Of a stretch of 64,000 bases of DNA, positions 54,201 to 61,896 are shown in pieces (the stretch's first letter is position 1; the number at the start of each line of letters is the position of its first letter). The notes under the pieces are model-generated. The model saw only the letters and a list, made by a program, of their open reading frames with translations. It was not told the origin of the DNA and made no database searches. Source of the stretch: RHLJ01 sp965601955 (GTDB lineage: Bacteria; Bacteroidota; Rhodothermia; Balneolales; Balneolaceae). The translations under genes were made by a program, and so were the position numbers. The DNA lies in contig OZ271855.1 in the NCBI GenBank assembly GCA_965601955.1, positions 2,170,001 to 2,234,000 on the forward strand, written 5' to 3'.

Positions 54201-57200
54201 AACCCCCTTCATCAAATGCACCGCTTACACTGCCGCTGGCATAGCTGCTACTAATAGTACCATTTCCAATAAAATAGCCTATAAAGCCCCCGATTTTTCT
54301 ACTACCCTGTACGGATCCGGTGGCGAAACTATTGGTAATAACCACATTATCTGAAGAACTTCCTATTAACCCACCTACGTTGGTATTCCCTGAAACATCT
54401 CCGGTCGCATAGACTCGATGGAGCGCTTCTCCCGAACCCGTAAACTGAAAATTTCCGATTAATCCACCCACATCGAGTCCACCAGAAATATCACCTGTAG
54501 CATAACTATCCGTTAATACTCCGAATGAATATTCTCCGAAAATCCCACCGACGTCATTACCATTTGCTGTAATATGTACCGAGGAAACCAGATTCTGTTG
54601 GTCACCAGTACTCGATCCTGCGATTCCTCCTGCTGTTGAATTATCATTGTCCCGATCAACGGTTATTGTACCCGAGGTATATATATAAGAGATATCAGAA
54701 AAAGATATATTACCAACTAATCCACCTACAAAGTTCAAACCTATAAAATTCAAGTCTACCAGATTCAGGCTATCTATGCTCGCATTTCGAGTATCACCAA
54801 ATAACCCAATGTAGTTTTCTGTTGGTCGGTTTATGGTAAGCCCGGAAATGGTATGCCCTTTCCCTTTATATGTACCTTCAAATCTAAAACCATTCTCATC
54901 TCTACCGATAGGCGAAAACCCTGTACCTTCATCCCAACCAAATGTGGCAGAAGCATCAATATCCGCGGTTTGGATGAAGTCTGAATCCCACATGCTTTCT
55001 TCCTGACTGAGGATGAAGAGATTATCGAGGGTGGCAATCTGGTAAGGATTGCCGGAAGTCCCTTCGCCAGCGGGGAACCAAGCGATGGGATGCCCGGCCA
55101 CAGAATCAGGAGCAAAGATCTGGAGATAGGGTTCCGAAAATCCGTTCACGATTCCCCAGTTCGTGCTAAAATCAAAGCCCGAAAAATTGGACTGGAATTG
55201 CATTTGGGAAGAAGTGAGCCCAATAGGAGATTGACCGTTATTATCCGAACCAATTCCATTGCTTTGCCCGCTCGTTTGGGTGTCCCAGTAGGTGGAGGTG
55301 AGTACACCACCAAAATTTCGACCAACCAGCCCTCCAATATTGGATGAACCGGTGACACTCCCTGTTGAATAGGAATTTTCGACATCTGTGAAGTCAATCA
55401 AGCCAATCAACCCGCCCACATTGTCTGTTCCACTAACTGATCCTGTAGCGTAAGAATCTGAAAATTCACCTAAAGAATAGGCAGAACCGATTAAACCTCC
55501 TACATCATCGGTACCAGAGACCGAGCCGGTAGCAAAATTACGGGTGATGCCATAGGTCCCATCGGACTCATAGCTTCCAATCAGTCCACCTACATCGCTA
55601 TTTCCACTAACTGAACCCGTTGCATAGGAATCTCTTACCCGAACATTACCAATATATCCAAATAATCCTCCTACGGTACTTGAGGAACCAATTACCGACG
55701 CTGAGGAATAATTTCCCGAGCTTATAGTCACAGAACTGAAGAGTCCCCCCAGGCCTCCAACCTCGGAATCCCCACTAACGATACCAGAACTAAAACAGTT
55801 AGTGATGGTCGTTCCGGAAGATGCAACACCGAACAAACCGCCTGTTCGATCCTGGCCGGTAATATTCACATTGGTAAGTCTAAGATTATCTATCTCTGTA
55901 CTTTCTATATCGCCAAACAAACCAATTCGATCCTGAGTTGGGCGGTTAATGAACAGGTTAGAGATGGTAAGTCCATTTCCGTCATAATTTCCATTGAATT
56001 CAATATTGTCCAAGCCGATAGGAGAGAAGCCTGCGCTGTCATCCCAGGTGGAGGTGATGGAGGCGTCGATGTCGGTGGTTTGCTGGAAGTAAGCGTTGTC
56101 ATCCCATACCGAATCGCTCTGGCTTAGCCAGTAGAGGTTTTCGAGGGAAGAAATGAGGTAAGGATCGCCGGAGCTTCCTGTACCGGAAGGAGTGTAATCA
56201 GCCAAAGGAATTCCGTTCACAGAATCCGGGGGAAATTGCACCAAATAGGGTTGGGTAAAACCACTCATAATACCCCAGGAGTTGGTGAAATCGAACCCGC
56301 TAAAGCTGGATTTGCGTTGCATTTCTACGGAAGTAAGCCCCGTAACCGTTTGACTATTATTATCTACGCCAATCCCATCGCTTTCGCCGCTTGCTTCCGT
56401 ATCCCAGTAAGTGCTGGTTATGGTGCCAAAATTACCATTACTTCCTACCACACCTCCCGCTGAGGTGTTTACCGCAGTAACCAGCGAGGTTGAATAACTG
56501 TTTTCAATAGAGCCGGACTGAAGGTTTCCAACAAGACCTCCGACAGAATTTAGACCGCTCACATCTCCGGTGGCATAACTGTCTGTAAGTATTCCTCCTG
56601 AAATACGACCGAGTAACACACCGCTATTAGAACCAGATGAGGTAACATTTGCCAATGAATATACCTGGAACACACTATCTGCTGAGCTGCTACCGATCAA
56701 GCCACCGATATTGCTATTTCCACTTACTGATCCGGAGCTATAAGAATTTTTTATGATACTTCCGGCTTCAGCAAAGCCAACAAGTGCCCCGGTATGTACA
56801 CTACCAGTTATATTGGCCTGTACCAGGCCTGTATTTGTAATCGTAGCGCTGTTAGTTCTTCCAAATAAGCCCATTCGTGGTGCTAATGGCAGATTAATGA
56901 ACAGGTTGGCAATGGTAAATCCCCCTCCGTCGTAGCTACCTGTAAAGGCGGTAGTAACATTCCCGATAGGAGTAAAACCTGCACCTGCATTCCAACCGGA
57001 AGTAGCAGAGGCATCGATATCAGCGGTTTGCAGGAAGTAGGCGTTGTCATCCCACACCGTATCGCTTTGGCTCAACCAGTAGAGATTTTCCAGGGAGGAG
57101 ATCAGGTAAGGATCGCCGGCAGTTCCGCTTCCCGAAGGGATGGTTGCCGTTTGGGCGTTGGTGAGGGAGGGAATTGCCAGTAGGAAGAGCATAAGCAGGT

Positions 57201-57993
57201 AATGAAAAAGCCGACCATTTGCGAGCGATAGCGAAGCAATCTCCGAATGTTTAACTGAGTCCCTGAGACCGCTTCGTTCCTCGCGGATGGGGATTCTACT
57301 ACAGTCATCCTGAGCACACTTGCGAAGGATCTTGACAATGTTGTCCCAGCTGGGTTTTAGGTTGTGCGGATTCCTCTCCCGAACGCTTTCGGGATCGGAA
57401 TGACTAGTACCGTCATCCTGATCCCGATTCATCGGGGGAAGGATCTGCACAACATTGTTCCAGCTAAGTTTTGGTTTGTGCAGGCTCATCGCTTCGCCTG
57501 CCTGCCGGCATAGGCAGGCTCTGAGTGACTTTAATTGTTTTATCGGAAACCCAACTTGGTCATTCCCGCCTGTCCTCCGTAAGTATACTACGGAAGGTGG
57601 ACGTAGGTGGGAATCTTGACTTGGAGAAGAGAACTGTACTTTGATGAAGTTCCAGATCCCTGCCTTCGCAGGGATGACTCTTTCCTCACTGTCATCCTGA
57701 GTAGGAAATGATTTTATAAAGTTGAGGAGTCGTAACACGAAGGATCTCAAATCGCGAATCATCGCTGTAAGTCTATTTGATACCCTTCCCCCGACAGCCG
57801 TCGGGATCAGGGTGACAGCTTTATTTTCAATTTCTCTATTGTCATCCCGAGTGCATCGTGAGTAAGGAAAGGAAATTTCGTCATCACGAGGGATCTCAAG
57901 CGTTGCTCTGCTCGAGGTTGATTTATGGTTTGATACCCTTATACCGATGACGGTGAGTGCTAAGGAAAAAGTGAGTCTTAACGAGTACTTCAT
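48265..57993 (-). CDS. Giant secreted GLUG-repeat protein 2, seven modules, T9SS sorting domain, repeat-invaded N-terminus
   Basis: 3242 codons uninterrupted. Residues 1-13 (MKYSLRLTFSLAL) equal the signal-peptide start of giant protein 1. Then about 245 codons are translated from dispersed palindromes (including VIPAKAGIW and SLRACLCRQAG) before a second hydrophobic signal, YLLMLFLLAIPSLTNAQ, leads into the normal repeat region. Seven modules start near 57139, 56191, 55076, 53950, 52834, 51799 and 50675, each about 0.9-1.1 kb with many GLUG turns. The C-terminus matches the paralogues (EGWRMIGNPG, YGDDDNDGNQDSWP, T9SS domain). The real start may be 57993 or an internal ATG at 57193. It follows giant gene 3 by 78 nt, so it is possibly co-transcribed. 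Confidence 0.8.
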   Translation of the reverse strand: MKYSLRLTFSLALTVIGIRVSNHKSTSSRATLEIPRDDEISFPYSRCTRDDNREIENKAVTLIPTAVGGRVSNRLTAMIRDLRSFVLRLLNFIKSFPTQDDSEERVIPAKAGIWNFIKVQFSSPSQDSHLRPPSVVYLRRTGGNDQVGFPIKQLKSLRACLCRQAGEAMSLHKPKLSWNNVVQILPPMNRDQDDGTSHSDPESVRERNPHNLKPSWDNIVKILRKCAQDDCSRIPIREERSGLRDSVKHSEIASLSLANGRLFHYLLMLFLLAIPSLTNAQTATIPSGSGTAGDPYLISSLENLYWLSQSDTVWDDNAYFLQTADIDASATSGWNAGAGFTPIGNVTTAFTGSYDGGGFTIANLFINLPLAPRMGLFGRTNSATITNTGLVQANITGSVHTGALVGFAEAGSIIKNSYSSGSVSGNSNIGGLIGSSSADSVFQVYSLANVTSSGSNSGVLLGRISGGILTDSYATGDVSGLNSVGGLVGNLQSGSIENSYSTSLVTAVNTSAGGVVGSNGNFGTITSTYWDTEASGESDGIGVDNNSQTVTGLTSVEMQRKSSFSGFDFTNSWGIMSGFTQPYLVQFPPDSVNGIPLADYTPSGTGSSGDPYLISSLENLYWLSQSDSVWDDNAYFQQTTDIDASITSTWDDSAGFSPIGLDNIEFNGNYDGNGLTISNLFINRPTQDRIGLFGDIESTEIDNLRLTNVNITGQDRTGGLFGVASSGTTITNCFSSGIVSGDSEVGGLGGLFSSVTISSGNYSSASVIGSSSTVGGLFGYIGNVRVRDSYATGSVSGNSDVGGLIGSYESDGTYGITRNFATGSVSGTDDVGGLIGSAYSLGEFSDSYATGSVSGTDNVGGLIGLIDFTDVENSYSTGSVTGSSNIGGLVGRNFGGVLTSTYWDTQTSGQSNGIGSDNNGQSPIGLTSSQMQFQSNFSGFDFSTNWGIVNGFSEPYLQIFAPDSVAGHPIAWFPAGEGTSGNPYQIATLDNLFILSQEESMWDSDFIQTADIDASATFGWDEGTGFSPIGRDENGFRFEGTYKGKGHTISGLTINRPTENYIGLFGDTRNASIDSLNLVDLNFIGLNFVGGLVGNISFSDISYIYTSGTITVDRDNDNSTAGGIAGSSTGDQQNLVSSVHITANGNDVGGIFGEYSFGVLTDSYATGDISGGLDVGGLIGNFQFTGSGEALHRVYATGDVSGNTNVGGLIGSSSDNVVITNSFATGSVQGSRKIGGFIGYFIGNGTISSSYASGSVSGAFDEGGFIGENEGTITNSYWNTQTSGQSNGIGTDNNSQTVTGLTIQEMAQQSNFSGFDFSGTWGIVDIFSEPYLKFNTPDSINGIALGDFPSGAGTEGDPILISNLTHLEALSQSSSAWGSVFQQTANIDASETSTWNSGAGFSPIGTDGNRFDGNYDGNGRTISNLFINRPTESVIGLFGAVTNSEIQDLGLTDVQITGSGRVGALFGAAYGSTIITNTHSSGTVNGATNVGGLGGLLESDSTATSNYSSASVTAFSTGSGGLFGNVTFTSITDSYATGSVHGQSSAGGLIGDFPGISGVTVVLRSFATGSVSGTSDVGGLVGFAATVAGITDSYATGSVSGTNNVGGLIGNNQTSHINTSYASGSVSGSGTLGGLIGTNSGGSTVTAAYWDTTTSGQTTGIGFDDNSQSATGLSSAQMQQASSFSGFDFSTTWGIANGFLEPFLRVFPLPDIADYPPSTVPTGSGTLGDPFLIASIENLYWLSQTDSVWNDNAYFQQTGDIDASESYLWDSGKGFTPIGDSPSFNGNYDGGGHTISGVFIDRPNNNEIGFFSATNGAQISDLGLTEMEITGNNSVGGVSGLSIDIELYNVYVTGTITGKSEVGGLLGYTTSAYVSDSYSKADVIASNDDIGGIIGYFDGTDSSPGDEIVRSYSTGTITGANDIGGLVGDVTAYQIIDSYTTGSVSGTGADIGGLTGTGTVNIVTSYSSASVSGSSNTGGLVGRNSSSSVLTSTYWNTESSGQSNGIGSDGNSQSPTGLTSSQMQFQSNFSGFDFSTTWGIVNGFSEPYLQNFAPDSVAGHPTAWFPAGEGTSADPYQIATLDNLFILSQEESMWDADFIQTADIDASPTAVWDDSAGFSPIGRDELGSNFEGSYKGKGHTITGLTIKRPTEEYIGFFGETQGASIDSLNLVDLSIRGQRFVGGLAGKLRLGTVSNIYTSGRITSEPDINDLSLAGGIAGTGGVYNMENLASSANVVGKEQVGGLFGEFTGSLSNSYATGTVSGTNEVGGLIGLFSWTDAGEALHRVYATGDVSGTQDVGGLIGQTEEDVVITNSFATGSVQGSSNIGGFIGFVNNNGNISESYAIGSVSGGSRTGAFIGENDGTITNSYWNTETSGQSNAIGNDTNGQTVTGLTIQEMTQQSSFSGLDFSGTWSILNAFSEPYLQFSIPDSVNGFAFADFPSGSGTEGDPILISTLTHLDILSQSSTAWNSAFLQTADIDASATSGWNSEAGFIPIGENSYPFKGDYDGGGNEISNLVINRPNDSNTGFFGEVDSTTISNLGLVNADVTGSSNTGTLAGFVNNGSVIRNVYSTGSVDGGASTGGLIGTSRADSVYKAYSTADINSEANSTGGLIGTLTTGILTNSYAGGSIYGSFRVGGLVGLSSPGSIITNSYSTGSVDGSDSDFGGLIGGVFGSTISTSYWNTDLSGQNSGIGNTSGDATGLTTAQMIDSTNFSGFDFSETGAWNIDDGFTFPYLRALKEHRMVVATIDSGEGWRMIGNPGNVTYSELLDPLWTQGFTGADTESGSSNVYFYEETTQAWTAPSKANDYFGKADSNSVNTALNGILLYVYGDDDNDGNQDSWPKYIVSENATLNQSYNVSLGYTDNVSADSAGWNLISNPYPVSLDWTELVSNEDNTSTFPVAYVWDNTLNNGNGSYQVILGYPLPPGLTQDYLSNDPVPAMQSFWVKASATGASLDIKPDQQAASSQLLKQHQSTPEADTDTETGWLSLTVSTGDFSDQLVLFTSDAYKAPKLNTIASRYTEISIADTSGLWTAASLAGLEAGEQATFPIHLSTTETGNFNMQWDGLDSFDDDWNFEFIDKLTGESVSLSEGDSYSFELKTSSAAKLQNEEKSPLERGFRGVSVSANELGATRFELRVTVGTLVSDEPDQALPVTYALAQNYPNPFNPSTNIQFELPESGNVELLVFDILGRQVARLIDDRMEAGYHQIRFNASRFASGVYLYQLRAGGTVITKKLTLIK
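57217..57951 (-). repeat. About 735 bp of nested palindromic repeats inserted in frame in giant gene 2
   Basis: The block is bounded by ATGAC at 57947-57951 and CATTTGCGAGCG at 57217. It holds several GTCAT...ATGAC units in succession: one containing CCCGACGGCTGTCGGG, one with CCTGCGAAGGCAGG, one with GCCTGCCTATGCCGGCAGGC, and one with ATCCTTCCCCCGATGAATCG. No stop codon occurs in the giant gene frame across the block. Similarity to paralogues ends exactly at its right boundary. Confidence 0.75.
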
Positions 57994-58015
57994 GTTATGT
58001 GTTCCTTCCTTTGGT

Positions 58016-58073
58016 AATCATTGATAAGTGAGAAGAGAAGGAGTTTTCACTCACCTCTCACTTATCAATGATT
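58016..58073. terminator. 18-bp perfect hairpin between giant genes 3 and 2
   Basis: AATCATTGATAAGTGAGA (58016-58033) and TCTCACTTATCAATGATT (58056-58073) pair perfectly. It overlaps the stop codon of giant gene 3 and precedes giant gene 2 on the minus strand. It could partly terminate transcription or stabilise the 3' end. Confidence 0.6.
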
Positions 58074-61000
58074 ATTTGATGAGTGTTAATTTTTTGGTGA
58101 GTATTGAATTTCCGGCCCTTAGCTGGTACAGGTAGACCCCGGAGGCCAGGTTCGCGGCATTAAATTGTACGATGTGGTATCCGGCTTCCATACGGTCGTC
58201 TACCAGGTTGGCTACCTGCCGCCCCAGGATATCGAAGACCAGTAACTCCACATTCCCGCTTTGCGGTAACTCAAACCGGATGCTGGTGCTTGGATTGAAC
58301 GGGTTCGGGTAGTTTTGAGCAAGGGAATACGTTGTTGGTAACCCATCTTCAGGTTCATTGGATACCGAGGTTCCGGTGGTGATGTGGAGTTCAAAGCGTG
58401 TGGATGTTGACTCTACTTTGCCAGCTTTGGCTGTTGACACACCCCTAAATCCCTCCTGAATCGAGTTCAGGACAGGCTTCTCAAGAGGGGACTTTTTCGC
58501 TGCGGAATCAGTTGTCAATTCAAATTCGTAAGAGGAAGCATTATTCAGGTCGATAGTCTCCCCGGTAAGGTGGTCTGTTAATTCAAAAGTCCAGTCAGCG
58601 TCGAAGCTATCTAAGCCATCCCATTCCATATCGAAGTTTCCGGTTTCGGTGGTGGAGAGGTGGATGGGGAAGCTCACCTGTTCTTCGGCTTCAAGGCCGG
58701 CAAGGGAGGTAGCTGTCCATGACTGTTCATCATCAACGATAGAAATCTCGGTATACCTGCCGGCAATGGAACCCAGTTTTGGTGCTTTATAGGCATCGGA
58801 AGTAAACAGCACGAGCTGATCAGAAAAATCTCCGCTGGATACCGTAAGGCTCAACCAGCCTGTTTCTTCCTCTTGGTTTTCCCTGGGTTGTTTAAGGAGT
58901 TGGCGACTTGCTGCCTGCTGGCTGGGCTTAATATCCAGGGATGCGCCCGAGGCAAAAGCTTTTACCCAGAAGGCCTGCACGGCAGGAATCGGACCTTCGA
59001 AGATCAAATCCTGAGGCAGTCCAGAAGGCAGGGGATAGCCGTAGTTGATGCGGTAGGCTCCATTTCCTGCATTTAGCGAGTCGTCCCAAATGTAGACGAC
59101 TGGAAAGGTATTCGTGATATCGTTGTTGGTGACAAGCTCCGTCCAGTCCAGGGAAACGGGATAAGGGTTGGAAATCAAATTCCAGCCGGCTGAGTCGGCC
59201 GAGACGTCATTGGTGTAGCCGAGGGAAACATCGAACGACTGGTTGAGCGTGGAGTTTTCCGAAACCAGGTATTTCGGCCAGCTATCCTCGTTTCCATCTC
59301 CGTCATCATCCCCATATACATAGAGCAGAATTCCGTTGAGTGCAGTGTTTTCGGTGGTGCTGTCTGCCGTGCCGAAGAAATCGTTCGCGCTAGAAGGAGC
59401 GGTGAAGGTCTGGGCGCCTTCCTCGTAAAAAAGCACGTTCGAATCAAACCCGGTACCGCCATCCGAACCCTCATAGCCTTCAGTATAAATGGGATCTAAG
59501 AACTCGGCGTAGGTGATATCTCCCGGGTGACCGATCATTCTCCATCCTGCCTGTCCGGCAGGCAGGCCTTCAACGGAATCAATGGTAGCCACGACTATAC
59601 GATGTTCTTCCAAGGCTCTGAGATAGGGGAAGCTAAAACTATCATCCATATTCCACGCTCCGGATTCACTGAAATCAAAGCCCAAGAAACTGGTGGAGTC
59701 GATCATTTGGGCTGTGCTTAAGCCTGTTGCATCGCCGCTGCCATCACCAAATGCAATGCTTTGTCCACTGAGATCGGTGTTCCAGTAACTATCTGAGATC
59801 GTACTACCGAATACTCCTCCTATTAATCCGCCAAAATCAGAATCGCTTCCGCCCACGGAGCCTGTCGAGTAGCTGTTTGAAACCACTGCGCTTGGCACTG
59901 AAAGTCCAACAAGCCCGCCTACCCAAAATGAACCATATACCGAACCACTTGCATAGCTGTCGGTAAGTACACCGCTTAAAAACCCAATAAGTCCGCCTGT
60001 ACCATTAGTATTTTCTCCCGAAGTAACATCCGCAGTGGAAAATGCCTGGTACACACTATCTGCCTGGCTATTTCCAATCAGTCCCCCGGTATCGGCCCCT
60101 CCATGTACAGATCCGGTGGAGTAGACGTGTTTAAACACCGAACCGGTATTAGCGCCTCCGGCGAGTATTCCTGTAAAAGATGAGCCCGTTACGTCTGCTT
60201 TTACTAATCCAATATTAGATATAGTAGCACTGTCCATTACTCCAAAAAATCCGATGTTGTCGTCTGAAGGGCGGTTAATGAACAGATTGGAAATTTCATT
60301 TCCACCGCCATCGTAGTTGCCCTTAAAAGGGAGCAAACTTTCGCCGATTGGAATGAATCCTGCCCCTGAATTCCAACCCGAAGTTGCCGAAGCGTCGATG
60401 TCTGCGGTTTGAAGGAAGACCGAGCCCCAGGCGCTACTGCTTTGGGAAAGGGCCTCTAAGTGCGTGAGATTGGAAATAAGGATCGGATCGCCTTCGGTGC
60501 CTGTACCGGAAGGGAAATCCCCAACGGCAATACCGTTGACCGAATCCGGAGCATTGAATTGCAGATAGGGTTTACTGAAGATTTCAACCATGCCCCAGGT
60601 GCCAGAAAAATCGAAGCCCGAAAAGTTGCCTTGTTGCGCCATTTCCTGAACGGTGAGCCCTGTAACCGTTTGGCCGTTCGTGTCGGTACCAATGCCATTA
60701 CTTCGCCCGCTGGTTTGGGTGTTCCAGTAACTGTTGGTTACGTTGCCATCATTTTGTCCAATAAATGCACCTGTATCGAAGCCCCCAAATACAGTTCCGC
60801 TTGCATAGCTGTTACTAATAGTTCCATTTCCTTGAACAATGCCTATAAATCCCCCGGAATTTGAACTACCCAGTACTGATCCGGTGGCGAAACTATTGGT
60901 AATAACCACATCATCTATAGAAATTCCTATTAAACCACCTACTCGTTGTGTTCCCGAAACATCTCCAGTAGCATAGACTCGATGAAGCGCTTCTCCCGAG

Positions 61001-61731
61001 CCAGTAAACTCGAATCCTCCAATTAAACCACCTACATTAGTTGTTCCTGAAATATTCCCTGTAGCATAACTATCCGTTAAAACTCCGTTTGAATAATTGC
61101 CAAAAATTCCACCGACTTGATCACCATTTGCTGTAATATGTACAGAAGAAACCAAGTGCTGTTGGTTACCAGCACCCGTTCCTGCGATTCCTCCTGCTCT
61201 TGAAGAACCACCGAACTGATCAACAGTTATTGTACCCGAGGTATATATATAAGAGATGTCAGTTGTATTTAAATCACCAACTAATCCACCTACTGATATC
61301 AAACCTATAAAATTCAATTCTACCAGATTCAGACTATCTATGCGAGCATTTTGGGTTGCGCCAAATAAGCCAAGTTCCCTTTCAGTTGGTCGGTTTATGG
61401 TAAGCCCGGTTATGGAGTATCCTTGCCCTTCGTATGTCCCGTTGAATCTTGAATCGACACTACCAATTGGCGAAAACCCAGCGTTATCATCCCAGGCAGC
61501 GGTGGGGGAAGCATCTATATCGGCAGTTTGCAGGAACCAGGCGTTGTCATCCCACACCGTATCGCTTTGGCTGAGCCAGTAGAGGTTTTCGAGTGAGGAG
61601 ATCAGGTAAGGATCGCCGGGAGTTCCGCTTCCTGAAGGGATGGTTGCGGTTTGGGAGTAGACATTCATCGCTGAAAACAAGTTCATACTGATGAGTGCTA
61701 AAGAAAAAGTGGATTTTAACGAGGACTTCAT
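58072..61731 (-). CDS. Giant secreted GLUG-repeat protein 3, two modules, T9SS sorting domain
   Basis: 1219 residues: signal peptide (MKSSLKSTFSLALISMNLFS, ending VYSQ), two modules (starts near 61638 and 60515), then the shared C-terminal region and T9SS domain (YPNPFNPSTS...KKLTLIK). The first module has a type A head (YWLSQSDTVWDD) but a type B body (NFIGL..VGGLVG, ISYIYTSGTI), so it looks like a recombinant. Two in-frame insertions relative to the paralogues are visible: LPAGQAG before WRMIGHPGD, and KPVLNSIQE replacing one Arg in the KSPLERGFRGV segment. Probable surface adhesin or matrix protein; the ligand is unknown. Confidence 0.85.
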   Translation of the reverse strand: MKSSLKSTFSLALISMNLFSAMNVYSQTATIPSGSGTPGDPYLISSLENLYWLSQSDTVWDDNAWFLQTADIDASPTAAWDDNAGFSPIGSVDSRFNGTYEGQGYSITGLTINRPTERELGLFGATQNARIDSLNLVELNFIGLISVGGLVGDLNTTDISYIYTSGTITVDQFGGSSRAGGIAGTGAGNQQHLVSSVHITANGDQVGGIFGNYSNGVLTDSYATGNISGTTNVGGLIGGFEFTGSGEALHRVYATGDVSGTQRVGGLIGISIDDVVITNSFATGSVLGSSNSGGFIGIVQGNGTISNSYASGTVFGGFDTGAFIGQNDGNVTNSYWNTQTSGRSNGIGTDTNGQTVTGLTVQEMAQQGNFSGFDFSGTWGMVEIFSKPYLQFNAPDSVNGIAVGDFPSGTGTEGDPILISNLTHLEALSQSSSAWGSVFLQTADIDASATSGWNSGAGFIPIGESLLPFKGNYDGGGNEISNLFINRPSDDNIGFFGVMDSATISNIGLVKADVTGSSFTGILAGGANTGSVFKHVYSTGSVHGGADTGGLIGNSQADSVYQAFSTADVTSGENTNGTGGLIGFLSGVLTDSYASGSVYGSFWVGGLVGLSVPSAVVSNSYSTGSVGGSDSDFGGLIGGVFGSTISDSYWNTDLSGQSIAFGDGSGDATGLSTAQMIDSTSFLGFDFSESGAWNMDDSFSFPYLRALEEHRIVVATIDSVEGLPAGQAGWRMIGHPGDITYAEFLDPIYTEGYEGSDGGTGFDSNVLFYEEGAQTFTAPSSANDFFGTADSTTENTALNGILLYVYGDDDGDGNEDSWPKYLVSENSTLNQSFDVSLGYTNDVSADSAGWNLISNPYPVSLDWTELVTNNDITNTFPVVYIWDDSLNAGNGAYRINYGYPLPSGLPQDLIFEGPIPAVQAFWVKAFASGASLDIKPSQQAASRQLLKQPRENQEEETGWLSLTVSSGDFSDQLVLFTSDAYKAPKLGSIAGRYTEISIVDDEQSWTATSLAGLEAEEQVSFPIHLSTTETGNFDMEWDGLDSFDADWTFELTDHLTGETIDLNNASSYEFELTTDSAAKKSPLEKPVLNSIQEGFRGVSTAKAGKVESTSTRFELHITTGTSVSNEPEDGLPTTYSLAQNYPNPFNPSTSIRFELPQSGNVELLVFDILGRQVANLVDDRMEAGYHIVQFNAANLASGVYLYQLRAGNSILTKKLTLIK
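59546..59566. repeat. 21-bp palindrome inserted in frame in giant gene 3 (LPAGQAG)
   Basis: CCTGCCTG (59546-59553), TCCGG, CAGGCAGG (59559-59566). Paralogues 1 and 2 read directly from DSGEG to WRMIGNPG; only this copy has seven extra residues. Related CCTGCCTGCCGGCATAGGCA and CCTGTCTGCCGATAGGCAGG sequences occur at about 57497 and 22203 inside dispersed palindromes. Confidence 0.85.
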
Positions 61732-61792
61732 GTTTTATATCTTCCTTCCTTTGGTAATAATTGCAATCATGAACTTTGTGCAGAACACGGGG

Positions 61793-61822
61793 TAAACTTA
61801 GCGTGCTTACCCGGGGCTTCAA
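61793..61822 (-). promoter_or_regulatory. Predicted promoter of giant gene 3 (TTG-N19-TAAGTTTA)
   Basis: On the minus strand, TTG (61820-61822) is followed by exactly 19 nt and TAAGTTTA (61793-61800), one mismatch from TAnnTTTG. Position and spacing are the same as upstream of giant gene 1. Confidence 0.65.
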
Positions 61823-61826
61823 GCTG

Positions 61827-61845
61827 TTGTCCCCGGTTTGTCCCC
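61827..61845 (-). promoter_or_regulatory. Tandem GGGGACAA operator candidate, giant gene 3 / regulator B
   Basis: Direct repeats of GGGGACAA on the minus strand (61838-61845 and 61827-61834) with 11-bp period lie next to the -33 element. This site is also 52 nt upstream of the divergent regulator B start, so it could serve both autoregulation and activation of giant gene 3. Confidence 0.6.
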
Positions 61846-61896
61846 ACCCAAAAAGGCCTTTATTCGTTATTTTTTAAGCAAAACAGATTTTTTCGG

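Noticed and set aside
48265..57993. Calling giant gene 2 a pseudogene because of the repeat block
   Set aside because: The frame is open for 3242 codons and the C-terminal sorting domain is intact, so decay cannot be claimed from sequence alone.
42012..61582. Many plus-strand ORFs of 60-150 codons opposite the giant genes
   Set aside because: They are antisense shadows created by the low stop-codon density of the repeat modules; none has a recognisable domain.
43260..61700. Regularly repeated short motifs that could suggest a CRISPR or tandem satellite
   Set aside because: The repeats are degenerate codons for GLUG turns in long open frames, with no identical spacer-repeat pattern.
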